A DNA stretch of 64,000 nt from Semisulcospira habei (Eukaryota > Mollusca > Gastropoda > Semisulcospiridae), in contig BTPG01000004.1 of the NCBI GenBank assembly GCA_036245525.1, positions 166,105,445-166,169,444 on the forward strand, read 5' to 3'. The stretch's first letter is position 1; each line of letters opens with the position of its first letter. Positions 42,214 to 53,439 of this stretch are shown here, piece by piece. The position numbers and the translations under genes are program-made. The notes under the pieces were generated by a model. It had not been told where the DNA came from and did not search any database. It saw only the letters and a list, made by a program, of their open reading frames with translations.

Positions 42214-42949
42214 GAGACTGCTGGAAAAACGACTGACTCGTTCGCAATTGGAAAAGCGACTGTCTAACAATTTGGATAACGTTAGGTTAGCCAAAAAAAA
42301 AAAAAAAAAAAAAGACACTCAGTAAATCATGTGATGGAAATTCACGTGAAACAATAACAACCCGATCGCGCCGACCGGGCGGTCCGGTGCTTCACCCCGT
42401 CCTCCAAATTCTCGCACGGCAGCAAATACTCGTGTAGAGGCCAAATACCCCACCTAAACTACCCGTACGTCCGGTGACTATCTAAATCCTGTCACTCGGA
42501 CTCCTCTAAACTTACTCCCCTACAAAATTAGACAAAAAAATCCCGTGTCGTGACAAGGCTGAAAAGTGCCCGATTTCATGCCGCTATTTTGTGACATGGG
42601 AACAGCTGAGGGTAAGCTGCTGAAGGCTGTAGTGAGTATGTATGTTGTTGTAAAAGCACGGGTACGGGCTGGAGCAGCTCTAACGGAGTGCTTTGAACGC
42701 CCGCGTGGTTTGAGACGATGGGAAATTTGCAGTCCTATACTTTTCTCATTATTTCTCATTATTAATGAATTCACCTAGGAGATAAGGAATAATGGTCGCC
42801 ATGGCATTCAGATTGCTCTTGATCTGTTACAGTTATTTATCCTTCTCTTCGACGACGATATTGCTGTATTTTCTGACACAGCTGTTGGCCTTCAAAATCA
42901 GTTGAATGTTTTGTGTGATACTGCCAAGCGTTTAAACCTTATTGTAAGG

Positions 42950-43236
42950 GGTTCTTTCTCCGGGTACTCCGGCTCTTCCTTCCCCTCCACTCTGGTACCG
43001 GTTTCAGGACACTTTATAAATTTCAAATACAAGCGATAAATTTCCAAAACCTCGATAGCTGAACTGACCCTTCGCTCCACGTGAATGTCCCGTGTTTGTC
43101 TTGTACTGTGTTTGTCTTGAGAGTGAATGCGTGTGTGGCACGTGAGCGTGCGTGTTGGGTGCAGTCAGCGGCGCTTTGAGCCGATTCGCAGAACTGGGTA
43201 AAGCGCCTATATAATAACCGGTATTATTATTATTAT
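42950..43236 (+). mobile_element. 5'-truncated copy of the tRNA-SINE inside a LINE relic
   Basis: Starts at the CCGGGTACTCCGG domain and ends GGGTAAAGCGCCTATATAA followed by (ATT)n. It interrupts a LINE frame between RLNLIV and NMDKSSIVVFRNGG. Confidence 0.7.
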
Positions 43237-43327
43237 CAAACATGGACAAATCCAGTATTGTTGTTTTTCGAAATGGTGGTTGTATCGCAAAGCGTGAGAA
43301 GTGGTGATATGATGGTAATGTTGTACA

Positions 43328-43605
43328 CATACCAACGGGAATTACTCAGCGCTAAACAGACAAACAGTTAGATCCACTGCCTCGCCTATCAGGCACCCAA
43401 TCGCCAGCCTACAGAAAAATACACAAGGATGTCAATATATGATCGTCTTGTTCTATACCTGCGTATTTTTCTGTGGGCTGGCGAATGGGTGCCTCATAGG
43501 CGGGGGCAGGGGATCTAACTGTTTGTCTGTTTAGAACGGAGTAATTTTCCTTGATATGTGTGCAGTTCTACAGGGCTAACCTCACCTGTCCGGTTTGTGA
43601 GTATA
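43328..43605. mobile_element. Palindromic element I, complete copy with 16-bp target duplication
   Basis: Arms 43332-43435 and 43440-43560 are inverted copies (TGTGGGCTGGCG, GGGTGCCTGATAG, ACTGTTTGTCTGT). The duplication ATGGTAATGTTGTACA lies at 43312-43327 and 43606-43621; removing the insert restores the LINE frame. Single-arm or rearranged copies: 10735-10910, 33463-33625, 59165-59470. Confidence 0.75.
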
Positions 43606-43944
43606 ATGGTAATGTTGTACATATAGTTAATGTGTACAAGTATTTAGAGATCCTTATGTCCACGCGCTGTGTATTCAGTCGAGCTAGAGAAGACCTTGCT
43701 GGCAAAGCACTTAGGGGCCTGTATTCTTAAGATTCTGTGATGCCTTCAAAATCGTAATCACGCTTTGTTTTTTTTTTTTTTAATTTTCTTTGTTCTTTCT
43801 TCGATGCACATATTCAAACAGTTCTGTTGTGTGGGTCGGAAGTTTGCGGACTTATTGGGGATTGTTCTGTTATTGAAAAAGTTCACTTGTCTGCATTGAA
43901 GAAATTCTTGGTGTTGGTATTAGAACCCCAAACACTATAGTCTA

Positions 43945-44343
43945 CGGCGAATGTGGACGCCACCCACTGTACGCCACCCACTGTACGCCACCCACTGTAC
44001 AATGTGGACGCCACCCACTGTATAATCTGGACGCCACCCACTGTATAATGTGGACGCCACCCACTGTACAATGTTAACGCCACCCACTGTATAATGTGGA
44101 CGCCACCCACTGTATAATGTGGACGCCACCCACTGTATAATGTGGACGCCACCCACTGTATAATCTGGACGCCACCCACTGTTCAATCTGGACGCCACCC
44201 ACTGTATAATGTGAACGCCACCCACTGTATAATCTGGACGCCACCCACTGTATAATCTGGACGCCACCCACTGTATAATCTGAACGCCACCCACTGTATA
44301 ATCTGGACGCCACCCACTGTATAATGTGAACGCCACCCACTCC
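43945..44343. repeat. 23-bp satellite inside a LINE relic
   Basis: About 17 copies of GTATAATGTGGACGCCACCC plus ACT, with G/A and CTG variants. Confidence 0.85.
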
Positions 44344-44400
44344 CACTACAAAATCCCCAAGCTTTTGTCTCTCGTAGTCATGCAAACTTGAGAAATCACC

Positions 44401-46534
44401 AATGAATAAAGAGAACATTGGAGCAGTTACACGCATACTATTCCACATTTGCCAGATTATTTCCAGTTATTTCGGCGGTATTGAAAGCACTGTTGTTATG
44501 GGGAGTGTAAATCAGATTCCTGATACCCCAATCCATATTCAGGTGAAGAATTCTTCCTTTCCCGAAATGGCGTCACTCATCATTAAAACAATTTCCATTA
44601 TTACGGTGTATTGGTATCTCAAGTCTGGAATAAACAATCTTTTAAAAAATATTTTGCTTAAAAAGACACACAAAAAAAAACTTTGCCGCCGTCACTTTGA
44701 CCTTGACTACGACAACTTGATTTTGTTAAGTACACTTTTGTTTATCAAAGATTATCACCTTGTAAGGTTTGAGTCATATTGATCCAATGGTTCTAAAGAT
44801 ACTACCCTAACAAGAATACTTTTATTGAAAACAAAGATGGCCACCACAACCTTGACCTTATACAGACCGATGCTTGTCTTGCACATTAACATTTCTGTGC
44901 TTAATATCTATCATTTCACCAAACCTGAACCAAATCGAAGGTTACAAAGTAAAGTAGATTATAGCACTGTCAGGGGAGAGAAATGTGCATGATCGACCAG
45001 TGATCATAGATCTACTGTGGCCAAAGCACAAAAAAAAAAAAAAAAAAAAAAAGATAGGAAAGAGAGGGTGCGCTAACCTTCCTAAAATATTAGCACTGGC
45101 AGTCTCCCCTTTTCTTTTCATTTTCTGAACCAAATCGGTCAAATAGTATCAGAAACTTTGCATAAACATACCAAAACCAAATATGGCCGACGTGACCTTG
45201 ACCTAACCGGTAGGGATTAGCAAAACTTTATCATGGCAGTTCCTCTTACAGGGAACAATTTAAAGATGTGTTTGAGTTAAGTCATTGAAAGTGTTTCATT
45301 GATATCGCCTACCAATGGTACCTGGAAAAATACGTTGTATAAACTTACATATTTCAATTCCATATGGTGACCCATGACCTTTCAGAGAAATCAACCAAAG
45401 TAGTATGCATGAACATATCTTATTATATTATAATATTATCTTATAGACTATTTGTAAGTAAAATTTGATTAAAACTTTGGCTAAAAGACCTGAGATCACT
45501 AAGAGTTTGTCTGAAAGCAGGCATTATTATGTACGTGTTGACCTCTAGTTCACTTGACCTATCAGACTGGTCCACAAACCAAGTACGCACAGAAATGCCT
45601 TCTCCAAAGCAACCTGTGGTCCACGTTTGACCTCTAAATGTTTAAAACTGTAATAGCATCTGAACAAACTAGAAAACTTGTCAATTCTGTCCCTTTGTTT
45701 TCATCTTTGTGTCCTTGACCTTTGAGAAAGGTCAGCCAAAATGATACATTTGTAAAAGTCTTACTTCAAACTATGCTTGTGTCAAGCATAGTTTGTGTCT
45801 CTGGCTTCTGTAGTTTACGAGAGTATTCTGGTGTTGTTGTTTGTTTGGTTTTGTTTTTTTCAGTACAGTATATATTGCCTTTAACCTTTATTTGACCTCA
45901 TCCTTGATCAATAGTGGTTGTGTGATAGGTATCACCTCATCTTAGGTGTCCTGAGAGACAAGCATGAACTGCTGTGTGAGCAGATGGTGTGTGTAATGTA
46001 TTAAAGGCCGTTACAGGTATTTAAACACTACTGCGACCTTTGACCTTGCCTGGACATATGCAAAATGCAAAAAACAACAACAAAAAAACAGTTGCTAAAA
46101 CATACCAATAAACTGGTATCTTTGAAGGCAAACACAGCAGCTCAAAAGTATTTCTAAAAATTCTATTACACATTAAAAGGGAAAATTTGTCAATATTTGT
46201 ACAAAACAAAAAAACGCACAAGCAGAAAATTATGCATATAACAGGTTCTGACTCAGCTGAACATTCAAACAACAAATTCTGTAAATTTATTATAAAATAT
46301 GTTCAATTATTTGTGCTGTATTGTCAGAAAACTAAATATCGCAGGATTTAAACGATTATATTGAAGTGCGATTACCATGGAAACCAAACTGCAAAAACGC
46401 TCATCGGGTGTAGGACTATAACTGTGCAAAATGTCGGAAAGGCAACTTCAAAATGCACAATTCACATCTAAATCGACCCTTAGAGATCAGACTATGTGTG
46501 TAAAGCTTGCATGTATGCTGACCCCGTATGGCTG
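44401..46534. other. No gene seen
   Basis: Apart from the retrozyme insertion (44938-45124), this is diffuse sequence with recurring ACCTTGACCT pieces and a small hairpin CAAACTATGCTTG / CAAGCATAGTTTG at 45768-45793. Confidence 0.4.
44938..45124 (-). mobile_element. Truncated and inverted insertion of the retrozyme family
   Basis: 44938-45075 matches the start of the 523-bp unit (plus order). 45076-45120 is the end of the unit in reverse complement. The whole is flanked by a perfect 13-bp duplication, CTGAACCAAATCG, at 44925-44937 and 45125-45137. The 3' terminus on the minus strand is the same as in the tandem copy, the other end is inverted and truncated. It lacks the hammerhead part. Confidence 0.75.
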
Positions 46535-46600
46535 TGAAATGAAATGATATGAAATGAAATAAAACTTTATTTTACAAGGATAAAAGGTGAGAGTGAGTGA
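46535..46600 (-). mobile_element. CR1-like LINE tail
   Basis: ATGAAATGAAATAAAACTTT, the antisense of the tail seen at 31566-31589, followed by GTGAGAGTGAGTGAGAG. Confidence 0.45.
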
Positions 46601-46986
46601 GAGACGCCTCATTGTAAACAGACTAGTACTAGCAGAAGTTTTCAGGGGGGAACAAGGAGACGTTTTTAGACAGACTTCAGAAACGCGTACTGATTGGCTG
46701 CGCGAGAATTTCTTTTAGCGACTCAGTAGCGGGACATGCTCACATGTAGGTATAGGATCACCCATAATCTCAGAATGTAAACACATAAAAACTGATATCA
46801 CCATCGGAAAGAGCGCACAAAAATGTGTGGTCGTGCACAATTTCAAAGCCCTACCTTTTATATTTTATTAAAAATCACAACTTGATTTGGTGAAATGAGA
46901 CGATTTGCGCATGTCATAAAATGCTAACTTTAGGATCGTATAACTACATGTTCACTTGACTGACAATATCCCCACTTGCAGTAATG

Positions 46987-47202
46987 ATAAACTCGTGCAG
47001 CCCGACGCACGTATTTCCCAAACTTTGGAGGCGTCATCTAACGACTATGCACTAGTTGCAGGAGATGGATCGACCATGATAATTCAAGGGCAGTGCCAGA
47101 TTAGCTTGGCGCCGACAGGCGCCAAGCTAATCTGACACTGCCCTTGACTTATCATGGTCGATCCATCTCCTGCTGTAGTGCGTCAGGGCTGAATAAGTTA
47201 AA
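46987..47202. mobile_element. Family A MITE, outside the SGLT gene
   Basis: Complete copy with CAGCCCGACGCACG and GGGCTGAATAAGTTAA ends and centre GGCGCCGACAGGCGCC. Confidence 0.7.
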
Positions 47203-47414
47203 CCCAGTACCTAGTTTGTACTGATTGTTTTTCAGCTCCAATAATGATGTACTTTAGAAGATACGCCATCCTAAAAATGTGTGTTAAAAAACTCAATATC
47301 GAATAGCGCGCCTACTATGCTAGCAGACTACACTCGCGCTCTTACCGTGAAGCACGCGTTGCATTCTTGCCGGACCCCGACTGAAGGGGGCGGAGGCAAA
47401 TACAAAGTGGGCGG

Positions 47415-47600
47415 GTCTATTCTGAAGAAGAATAGCACGAGCAGCAAATTGACGTCACTATAAGCTTGACGTCATGGCATCACTAGTCTCACGACGCCGT
47501 GTACACAGTGACAAAATTGATGTTTCACGTCACTCATCTGACCAGGGCTGACCGTTTTGTTCCACACAGCCTCTTCCAGAGCTGACTGTTTGATGGGAGT
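47415..47600. repeat. Dispersed repeat, inverted copy at 62155-62375
   Basis: GAAGAAGAATAGCACGAGCA, CGGCGTCGTGAGAC (antisense) and TCCAGAGCTGACTGTTTGAT-like blocks match the reverse complement of 62155-62375. Confidence 0.6.
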
Positions 47601-47923
47601 ATATAGTGGATCCAAAACGTGCAAAAAAAAAAAATAATAATAATTCAGTATTATTCAAAAAGGTTACAAAGTAAAGTAGATTATAGCACTGTCAGGGGAG
47701 AGAAATGTGCATGATCGACCAGTGATCATAGATCTACTGTGGCCAAAGCACACACAAAAAAAAAAAGAGATAGGAAAGAGAGGGGGCGCTAAAAAAGTGA
47801 CTGAAAGCAATGCATATGGAAGCCCCCCCGAAGGGGGGCGTATCACATATCCCACTGTTCCAGCCACTCAGTGCATGGAAATTTAAATCTAGGTCCCCCC
47901 GAGGGGGGTCCAGATATTTAGCC

Positions 47924-47967
47924 GGTGTGGACAGCTGTTTCGGTCTTGGCGACCTCCTCAGCACACC
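47924..47967 (-). ncRNA. Type I hammerhead ribozyme, copy 1
   Basis: Read on minus from 47967: helix I strand GGTGTG; core CTGAGGA (C3-U4-G5-A6-N7-G8-A9, N7 = G); helix II GGTC with loop GCCAA and GACC; core GAAA; very short palindromic helix III CAGCTG; then TC before the cleavage point; helix I partner CACACC. All invariant core positions are present. Cleavage is predicted between plus positions 47929 and 47930. Minimal helix III is typical of hammerheads in animal retroelements and usually works best as a dimer. Confidence 0.8.
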
Positions 47968-48446
47968 ATCGGCGATAGTGGAGGAGGCAGGAATTTCTGC
48001 CTACCTGCAAAGACAACCACATTTTACTGTGGTGTCTGCAAGGGCATACATTCCATGCCACCACCCAGAGCCAAATTTCCATGCACCCTAAAAGAGAACC
48101 TACCGAAAGGGGGGAAGGGGTTGCAGTCGATATTGTAGTAGTAAATGAAAAGAAAAGGGGAGACTGCCAGTGCTAATATTTTAGGAAGGTTACAAAGTAA
48201 AGTAGATTATAGCACTGTCAGGGGAGAGAAATGTGCATGATCGACCAGTGATCATAGATCTACTGTGGCCAAAGCACACACAAAAAAAAGAGATAGGAAA
48301 GAGAGGGGGCGCTAAAAAAGTGACTGAAAGCAATGCATATGGAAGCCCCCCCGAAGGGGGGCGTATCACATATCCCACTGTTCCAGCCACTCAGTGCATG
48401 GAAATTTAAATCTAGGTCCCCCCGAGGGGGATCCAGATATTTAGCC

Positions 48447-48490
48447 GGTGTGGACAGCTGTTTCGGTCTTGGCGACCTCCTCAGCACACC
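48447..48490 (-). ncRNA. Type I hammerhead ribozyme, copy 2
   Basis: Identical in all core and stem positions to the motif 523 bp upstream. Two copies in tandem allow release of a unit-length 523-nt RNA from one transcript. Confidence 0.8.
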
Positions 48491-48564
48491 ATCGGCGATA
48501 GTGGAGGAGGCAGGAATTTCTGCCTACCTGCAAAGACAACCACATTTTACTGTATTATTCAAAA

Positions 48565-48850
48565 GGTTGAAGATGTACAAAGCTTGCTAACGAACTCGTC
48601 GAATGTCTTTATCCAAACTAGCTATATCTAAACTGTCAAGTAAATATGACAAAAATTATGGACTCTAATCTGGGTCAACCGACTTTCTATAAACGTTTTT
48701 TTATGTCTTCAATGAGACCTTCAGTTACATGCTCGGAGGCTGTCTTAGCAACCCCTAAAATAAAGTATCTCGCCAAGTTTCAAGCTTGTACGTACAAGAA
48801 TCCGCGACCCATCCTAAAAAGTCCCTTCTATAACTAGAAGGGACTTTTTA
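48565..48850 (+). mobile_element. Family X fragment, target of the retrozyme insertion
   Basis: Matches the right third of family X (GCTAACGAACTC, GGGTCAACCGACTT, final AAGTCCCTTCTATAACTAGA). The retrozyme target duplication abuts it on the left. Confidence 0.65.
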
Positions 48851-49429
48851 CAACAACAACAACAACAACAACAACAAAAACTGCAGTAGAGATTTGTACA
48901 GAAATAACCTGCTTGTGACGTATACCGTAGGACCCCAACGCCCTATTCATGGCTCCCAATCTGGTCACGTGACCCACACAATAAAGCCAATGTAAAAATG
49001 TATTCCAGTGGCGTGGCTAATCGGTAACATACCGCTTCTCAACACTGGCGTAACACTGTCGGTGGCGTACAATTACTGTAACAGGGTGTACGGCGTGTAA
49101 ACGCGCTTTTGTCAATACTCCAGCCTTAACCGCTTAACTGCCGGGCAAGGCAAACGATACCCATTGACGCATGAGTCAATGATGTCGCGGGGGCATAATG
49201 AGATAAATGTCTCTCATTAGTCTTGTGTTCTCGATGCTTATTTCTTCTTCTTCCCGTAGAATCGGGTTCTCGTGAACATTAATGACTGCGTTTTTCCCCG
49301 CTTCCATAAGTGTTCTTCACGCCAATGTCGGTCAGCTTTAGACGTCAGCTTTAGACGCAAAATGTGAATTCACAGAACAGCCGGGGTTAGGTTTCAGTCA
49401 GCAAGTGGCATACATCCCATCAGCCCCTG

Positions 49430-50650
49430 CCACTGTAGCAATGAGATGTGCCGCTGTAGTGTAGCAAGTAGACGTGTCACTGCAGCAAAGAGACGTGCCG
49501 CTGTAGTGTAGCAAGTAGACGTGTCACTGCAGCAACGAGACGTGCCGCTGTAGTGTAGCAAGGATACGTCATGCCGCTGTAACAAAGAGACGTGCCCCTG
49601 TAACAAGCAGACGTGCCACTGTAGTGTAGTAAGGAGACGTGCCGCTGTAACAAGTAGACGTACCGCTGTAACAAGGAGACGTGCCGCTGTAGTGTAGTAA
49701 GGAGACGTGCCGATGTAACAAGGAGACGTACCGCTGTAACAAGGAGACGTGCCGCTGTAACAAGGAGACGTGCCACTGTAGTGTAGTAAGGAGACGTGCC
49801 GCTGTAAAAGGAGATGGGTCGCTGTAACAAGCAGACGTACCGCTGTAACAAGCAGACGTGCCACTGTAATGTAGTAAGGAGACGTCAGTGCCGCTGTAAC
49901 AAGCAGACGTGCCGCTGTAACAAGGAGACGTGCCGCTGTAACAAGCTTACGTGCCGCTGTAACAAGGAGACGTGCCGTTGTAACAAGCAGACGTACCACT
50001 GTAGTGTAGTAAGGAGACGTGCCGCTGTAACAAGGAGACGTACCGCTGTAACAAGGAGACGTGCCGCTATAACAAGCAGACGTGCCGCTGTAACAAGCAG
50101 ACGTGCCGCTGTAACAAGGAGACGTGCCACTGTAGTGTAGTAAGGAGACGTGCCGCTGTAAAAGGAGATGGGTCGCTGTAACAAGCAGACGTACCGCTGT
50201 AACAAGCAGACGTGCCACTGTAATGTAGTAAGGAGACGTCAGTGCCGCTGTAACAAGCAGACGTGCCGCTGTAACAAGGAGACGTGCCGCTGTAACAAGC
50301 TTACGTGCCGCTGTAACAAGGAGACGTGCCGTTGTAACAAGCAGACGTACCACTGTAGTGTAGTAAGGAGACGTGCCGCTGTAACAAGGAGACGTACCGC
50401 TGTAACAAGGAGACGTGCCGCTATAACAAGCAGACGTGCCGCTGTAACAAGCAGACGTGCCGCTGTAACAAGCAGACGTGCCGCTGTAACAAGCAGACGT
50501 GCCACTGTAGTGTAGTAAGGAGACGTCAGTGCCGCTGTAACAAGGAGACGTACCGCTGTAACAAGGAGACGTCAGTGCCGCTGTAACAAGGAGACGTGCC
50601 GCTGTAACAAGGAGACGTGCCGCTGTAACAAGCAGACGTGCCACTGTAGC
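49430..50650. repeat. 21-bp satellite with a 354-bp higher-order repeat
   Basis: Units like CGTGCCGCTGTAACAAGGAGA, ~55 copies. The block from about 49807 reappears almost unchanged from about 50161, a 354-bp period. A long minus-strand frame through it is a by-product of the unit length. Confidence 0.85.
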
Positions 50651-50827
50651 AATTGGTGAGGTTATGTTTACGCCCAGCGACTCCCAACGACGAACAAAAG
50701 CAAATAGCCAGCGTCTTACCAATAGCACACACAACGCTCCCAATATCTCCGAGAGACATATCTCCTCATGAGCCCTCCAGGCTCTCGTTCCTCGTTGGGA
50801 GTCGAGCGTAAACATAACTTCACCAAT
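50651..50827. mobile_element. 177-bp MITE that splits a 21-bp satellite
   Basis: Arms TTGGTGAGGTTATGTTTACG and CGTAAACATAACTTCACCAA with GACTCCCAACGA / TCGTTGGGAGTC inside; holds a family B-like GAGAGACATATCTCCTCATG core. The satellite resumes on both sides. Confidence 0.65.
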
Positions 50828-51125
50828 GAGAGGCGTGTGCCTGTGGCAATGAGAGGCGTGTGCCTGTGGCAATGAGAGGCGTGTGCCTGTAGCAATGAGA
50901 GGTGTGTGTCTGTGGCAATGAGAGGCGTGTGCCTGTGGCAATGAGAGGCGTGTGACTGTGGCAATGACAGGCGTACGTGTGCCTGTGGCAATGAGAGGTG
51001 TGTGCCTGTGGCAATGAGAGGTGTGTGCCTGTGGCAATGAGAGGCGTGTGCCGGTGGAAATGAGAGGCGTGTGACTGTGGCAATGAGAGGTGTGACTGTG
51101 GCAATGAGAGGTGTGACTGTAGGGT
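50828..51125. repeat. 21-bp satellite, second part
   Basis: About 14 copies of GAGAGGCGTGTGCCTGTGGC plus AAT-type border; its unit resembles the array left of the MITE, so both were probably one array. Confidence 0.75.
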
Positions 51126-51387
51126 GTGATGGTGCTCTGTGCCTCTTGTAGACTGTAGGGTCTCGGTGACCAAATGTGACGTGTGTAAAAATGTACAAAG
51201 CGCGGTGCAGCTTCCCCAGCCCCAAAAGGACAACTGTATGAAATATGCACATGGTCCACAGCGAGCCCTCTCAGCCATGACGCGTGGCTGCAGGCGCTGG
51301 CTGGGCTTGAAGGATTTCATTGTCTGTCAGGTCCCCAGGTAAACACGGGTCCTCGGGCAAGAGAACGATGACATGAAATGAAACTTT

Positions 51388-51390
<3 letters not shown>

Positions 51391-51478
<88 letters not shown>

Positions 51479-51609
51479 TGAACTGACACTGTATTTTGTA
51501 AGGATGAAGACCGTAGGCACGCGAATGTCCTAATAACATTTTATATAGAACAGAAGAAAAGGTAACAAGACAAACACAATTAAATTAAAAAAATAATAAT
51601 AATAAAATT

Positions 51610-51687
<78 letters not shown>

Positions 51688-51872
51688 GCGTACGCATACT
51701 TTAGATTTAGATAAACTTAAGAAGTGATTATACACTATGAAAGGATATTAACTCTAAGATTTTCAACTAAAACCTGAAATAGTAACGTTAAAACTTCAAA
51801 AGTATACTACTGAACACTAACTATCAACTGTAAACTATTGGGCATAAACTAACAACTGTAATTGAAAATATT

Positions 51873-51936
<64 letters not shown>

Positions 51937-51945
51937 ACACACTTG
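51391..51945. repeat. (GA)n, (AC)n and (CG)n microsatellites
   Basis: (GA)n 51391-51476, (AC)n then (CG)n 51612-51690, (AC)n 51874-51940, at the 3' end of the antisense CR1-like LINE. Confidence 0.8.
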
Positions 51946-52206
51946 TGCTAGTTGAAGGCAGCACAAGAGTAACGTAAGACACCCGTTACTCCAGTGATGC
52001 GTTACACACACACACACGACCAAACACACGCATGAACGAAAGCGAGCACATGCAAATACACGATGCAAATTGAAATATATAAATGCAGATAAAAGTAGCA
52101 TGATAGGCAGTCAGCAACAATAATCATCAATCAAGAAATAACATGTGTTGATGAGAGAAAATATCATACGATTACAGTTGGTAGATACAGCTAATCTGTT
52201 CAATTA

Positions 52207-53083
52207 CACTGCGCGCCATGAAAAAAGCAAGACAAAAATGTGCCGGTCAGTATTTTGCAAACGGCTTATGTTTTGAAAATCTGATTTCGTCACAGTAAAG
52301 TATTTTTAGTCCTCTGTACAGCACTCTCAGCTGCGCCTTTGTCCATTGCGTAGTTTCTACGCTATTACCCAGTAAAGCTACTTACCCCCAAAATAAAAAA
52401 TCGCAAGACGGACATTTCTCTGTGTGCTGCGTTGTTTTAACACACATCTCATGTTTGGCCAGACACACTAAAAAGTAGATAACACCATTTTAAAATGCGT
52501 TAATTTTTCTTGAAAACCTGAAGATGGGGAGCCATTTCAGCAGAAAACGTTTTGTGTGGCCTTGTCCACACGTCACCCTCGAAAACCGGGCATCGGACAT
52601 GTAAGATTCAGCCGCGAATGCCTCCTATCTGATGGCACTCAGACTGATTTTCTCTGCACTTGTAGCCAGAAGAATTATTTTCCATTTAGCTGCAACAAGA
52701 ATGGAGGATTTTGAATGAAAAATGAGGATGTCGTTGTCACAGGCACGCGCCTACCCTCCGAACGTAAAATTGATTGCCTTGATTACTTGCTGGTGGTTTG
52801 TTAACGTCAGTGTGTGTGTGTGCTTGCATACGTACGTGTTTCTTTGTTTTCTGTTATTTGCTTGTTTTTTTGTTTTGTCTGCATTCTCATAATTTGACCA
52901 TGCCGTGAATGTGTGTGTGTGGGGAGGGGGGGGGAGGGTAGGGGGTAGGGAGGGTAGGGGGGGTGGTGGTGGGGGGAATGGGGGCGGGGGCCCGTGAGGG
53001 GGGGTGCGGGGGGCACACACGCACTGTCGCAACCAGACCACCAGCAGACCACCTTAAAATAAACATGTTTTGAATCATGAACC

Positions 53084-53117
<34 letters not shown>

Positions 53118-53133
53118 AACACACAAACACACA

Positions 53134-53202
<69 letters not shown>

Positions 53203-53372
53203 ACTCGCCTACCCGCCAAACGTAAAATGGATTGCCTTGATTACTTGCTGGTGGTCTGTTTACGTCAATGCGTGGGTGTTTGCATGTATATGTGATTCTT
53301 TGTTTCCTGTTGGTTGCTTCTTTCTTTGTTTTGTCTGTATTCTCATAATGTGAATGTGTTTGTGAGGGGGAT

Positions 53373-53439
<67 letters not shown>

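Larger units (their letters stand above)
42566..44400 (+). mobile_element. LINE relic with three nested insertions
   Basis: RT frame parts: CSPILFSLFLIINEF, HGIQIALDLLQLFILLFDDD, GLQNQLNVLC (42716-42949); NMDKSSIVVFRNGG (43240-43330); HIVNVYKYLEILMSTRCVFS (43622 on); HLSALKKFL then TPNTIVYGEC (to 43950). Breaks are a SINE (42950-43236), a palindrome with a 16-bp duplication (43328-43605) and a 23-bp satellite (43945-44343). Confidence 0.75.
47661..48551 (-). mobile_element. Tandem retrozyme / Penelope-like non-autonomous retroelement with hammerhead ribozymes
   Basis: About 1.7 near-identical head-to-tail copies of a 523-bp unit (first copy 47661-48183, second partial 48184-48551). A 13-bp target duplication, GTATTATTCAAAA, lies at 47648-47660 and 48552-48564. 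Each copy holds a hammerhead motif on the minus strand, so the element RNA is read right to left. Two G/C-rich hairpins (around 47822 and 47893) are conserved. There is no long ORF. Retrozymes and Penelope-like elements are known to combine tandem units, type I hammerheads and variable-length target duplications. The 3' end read on minus (ACTTTGTAACCT) is the same as in the insertion at 44938-45124. Confidence 0.8.

Noticed and set aside
44402..44782. 126-codon frame after the 23-bp satellite
   Set aside because: No motif; A/T-rich and probably decayed LINE or unique sequence.
49394..51259. 621-codon minus-strand frame rich in short repeated peptides
   Set aside because: It follows a 21-bp satellite and a MITE; every frame of such an array stays open. 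No start context, domain or splice support.
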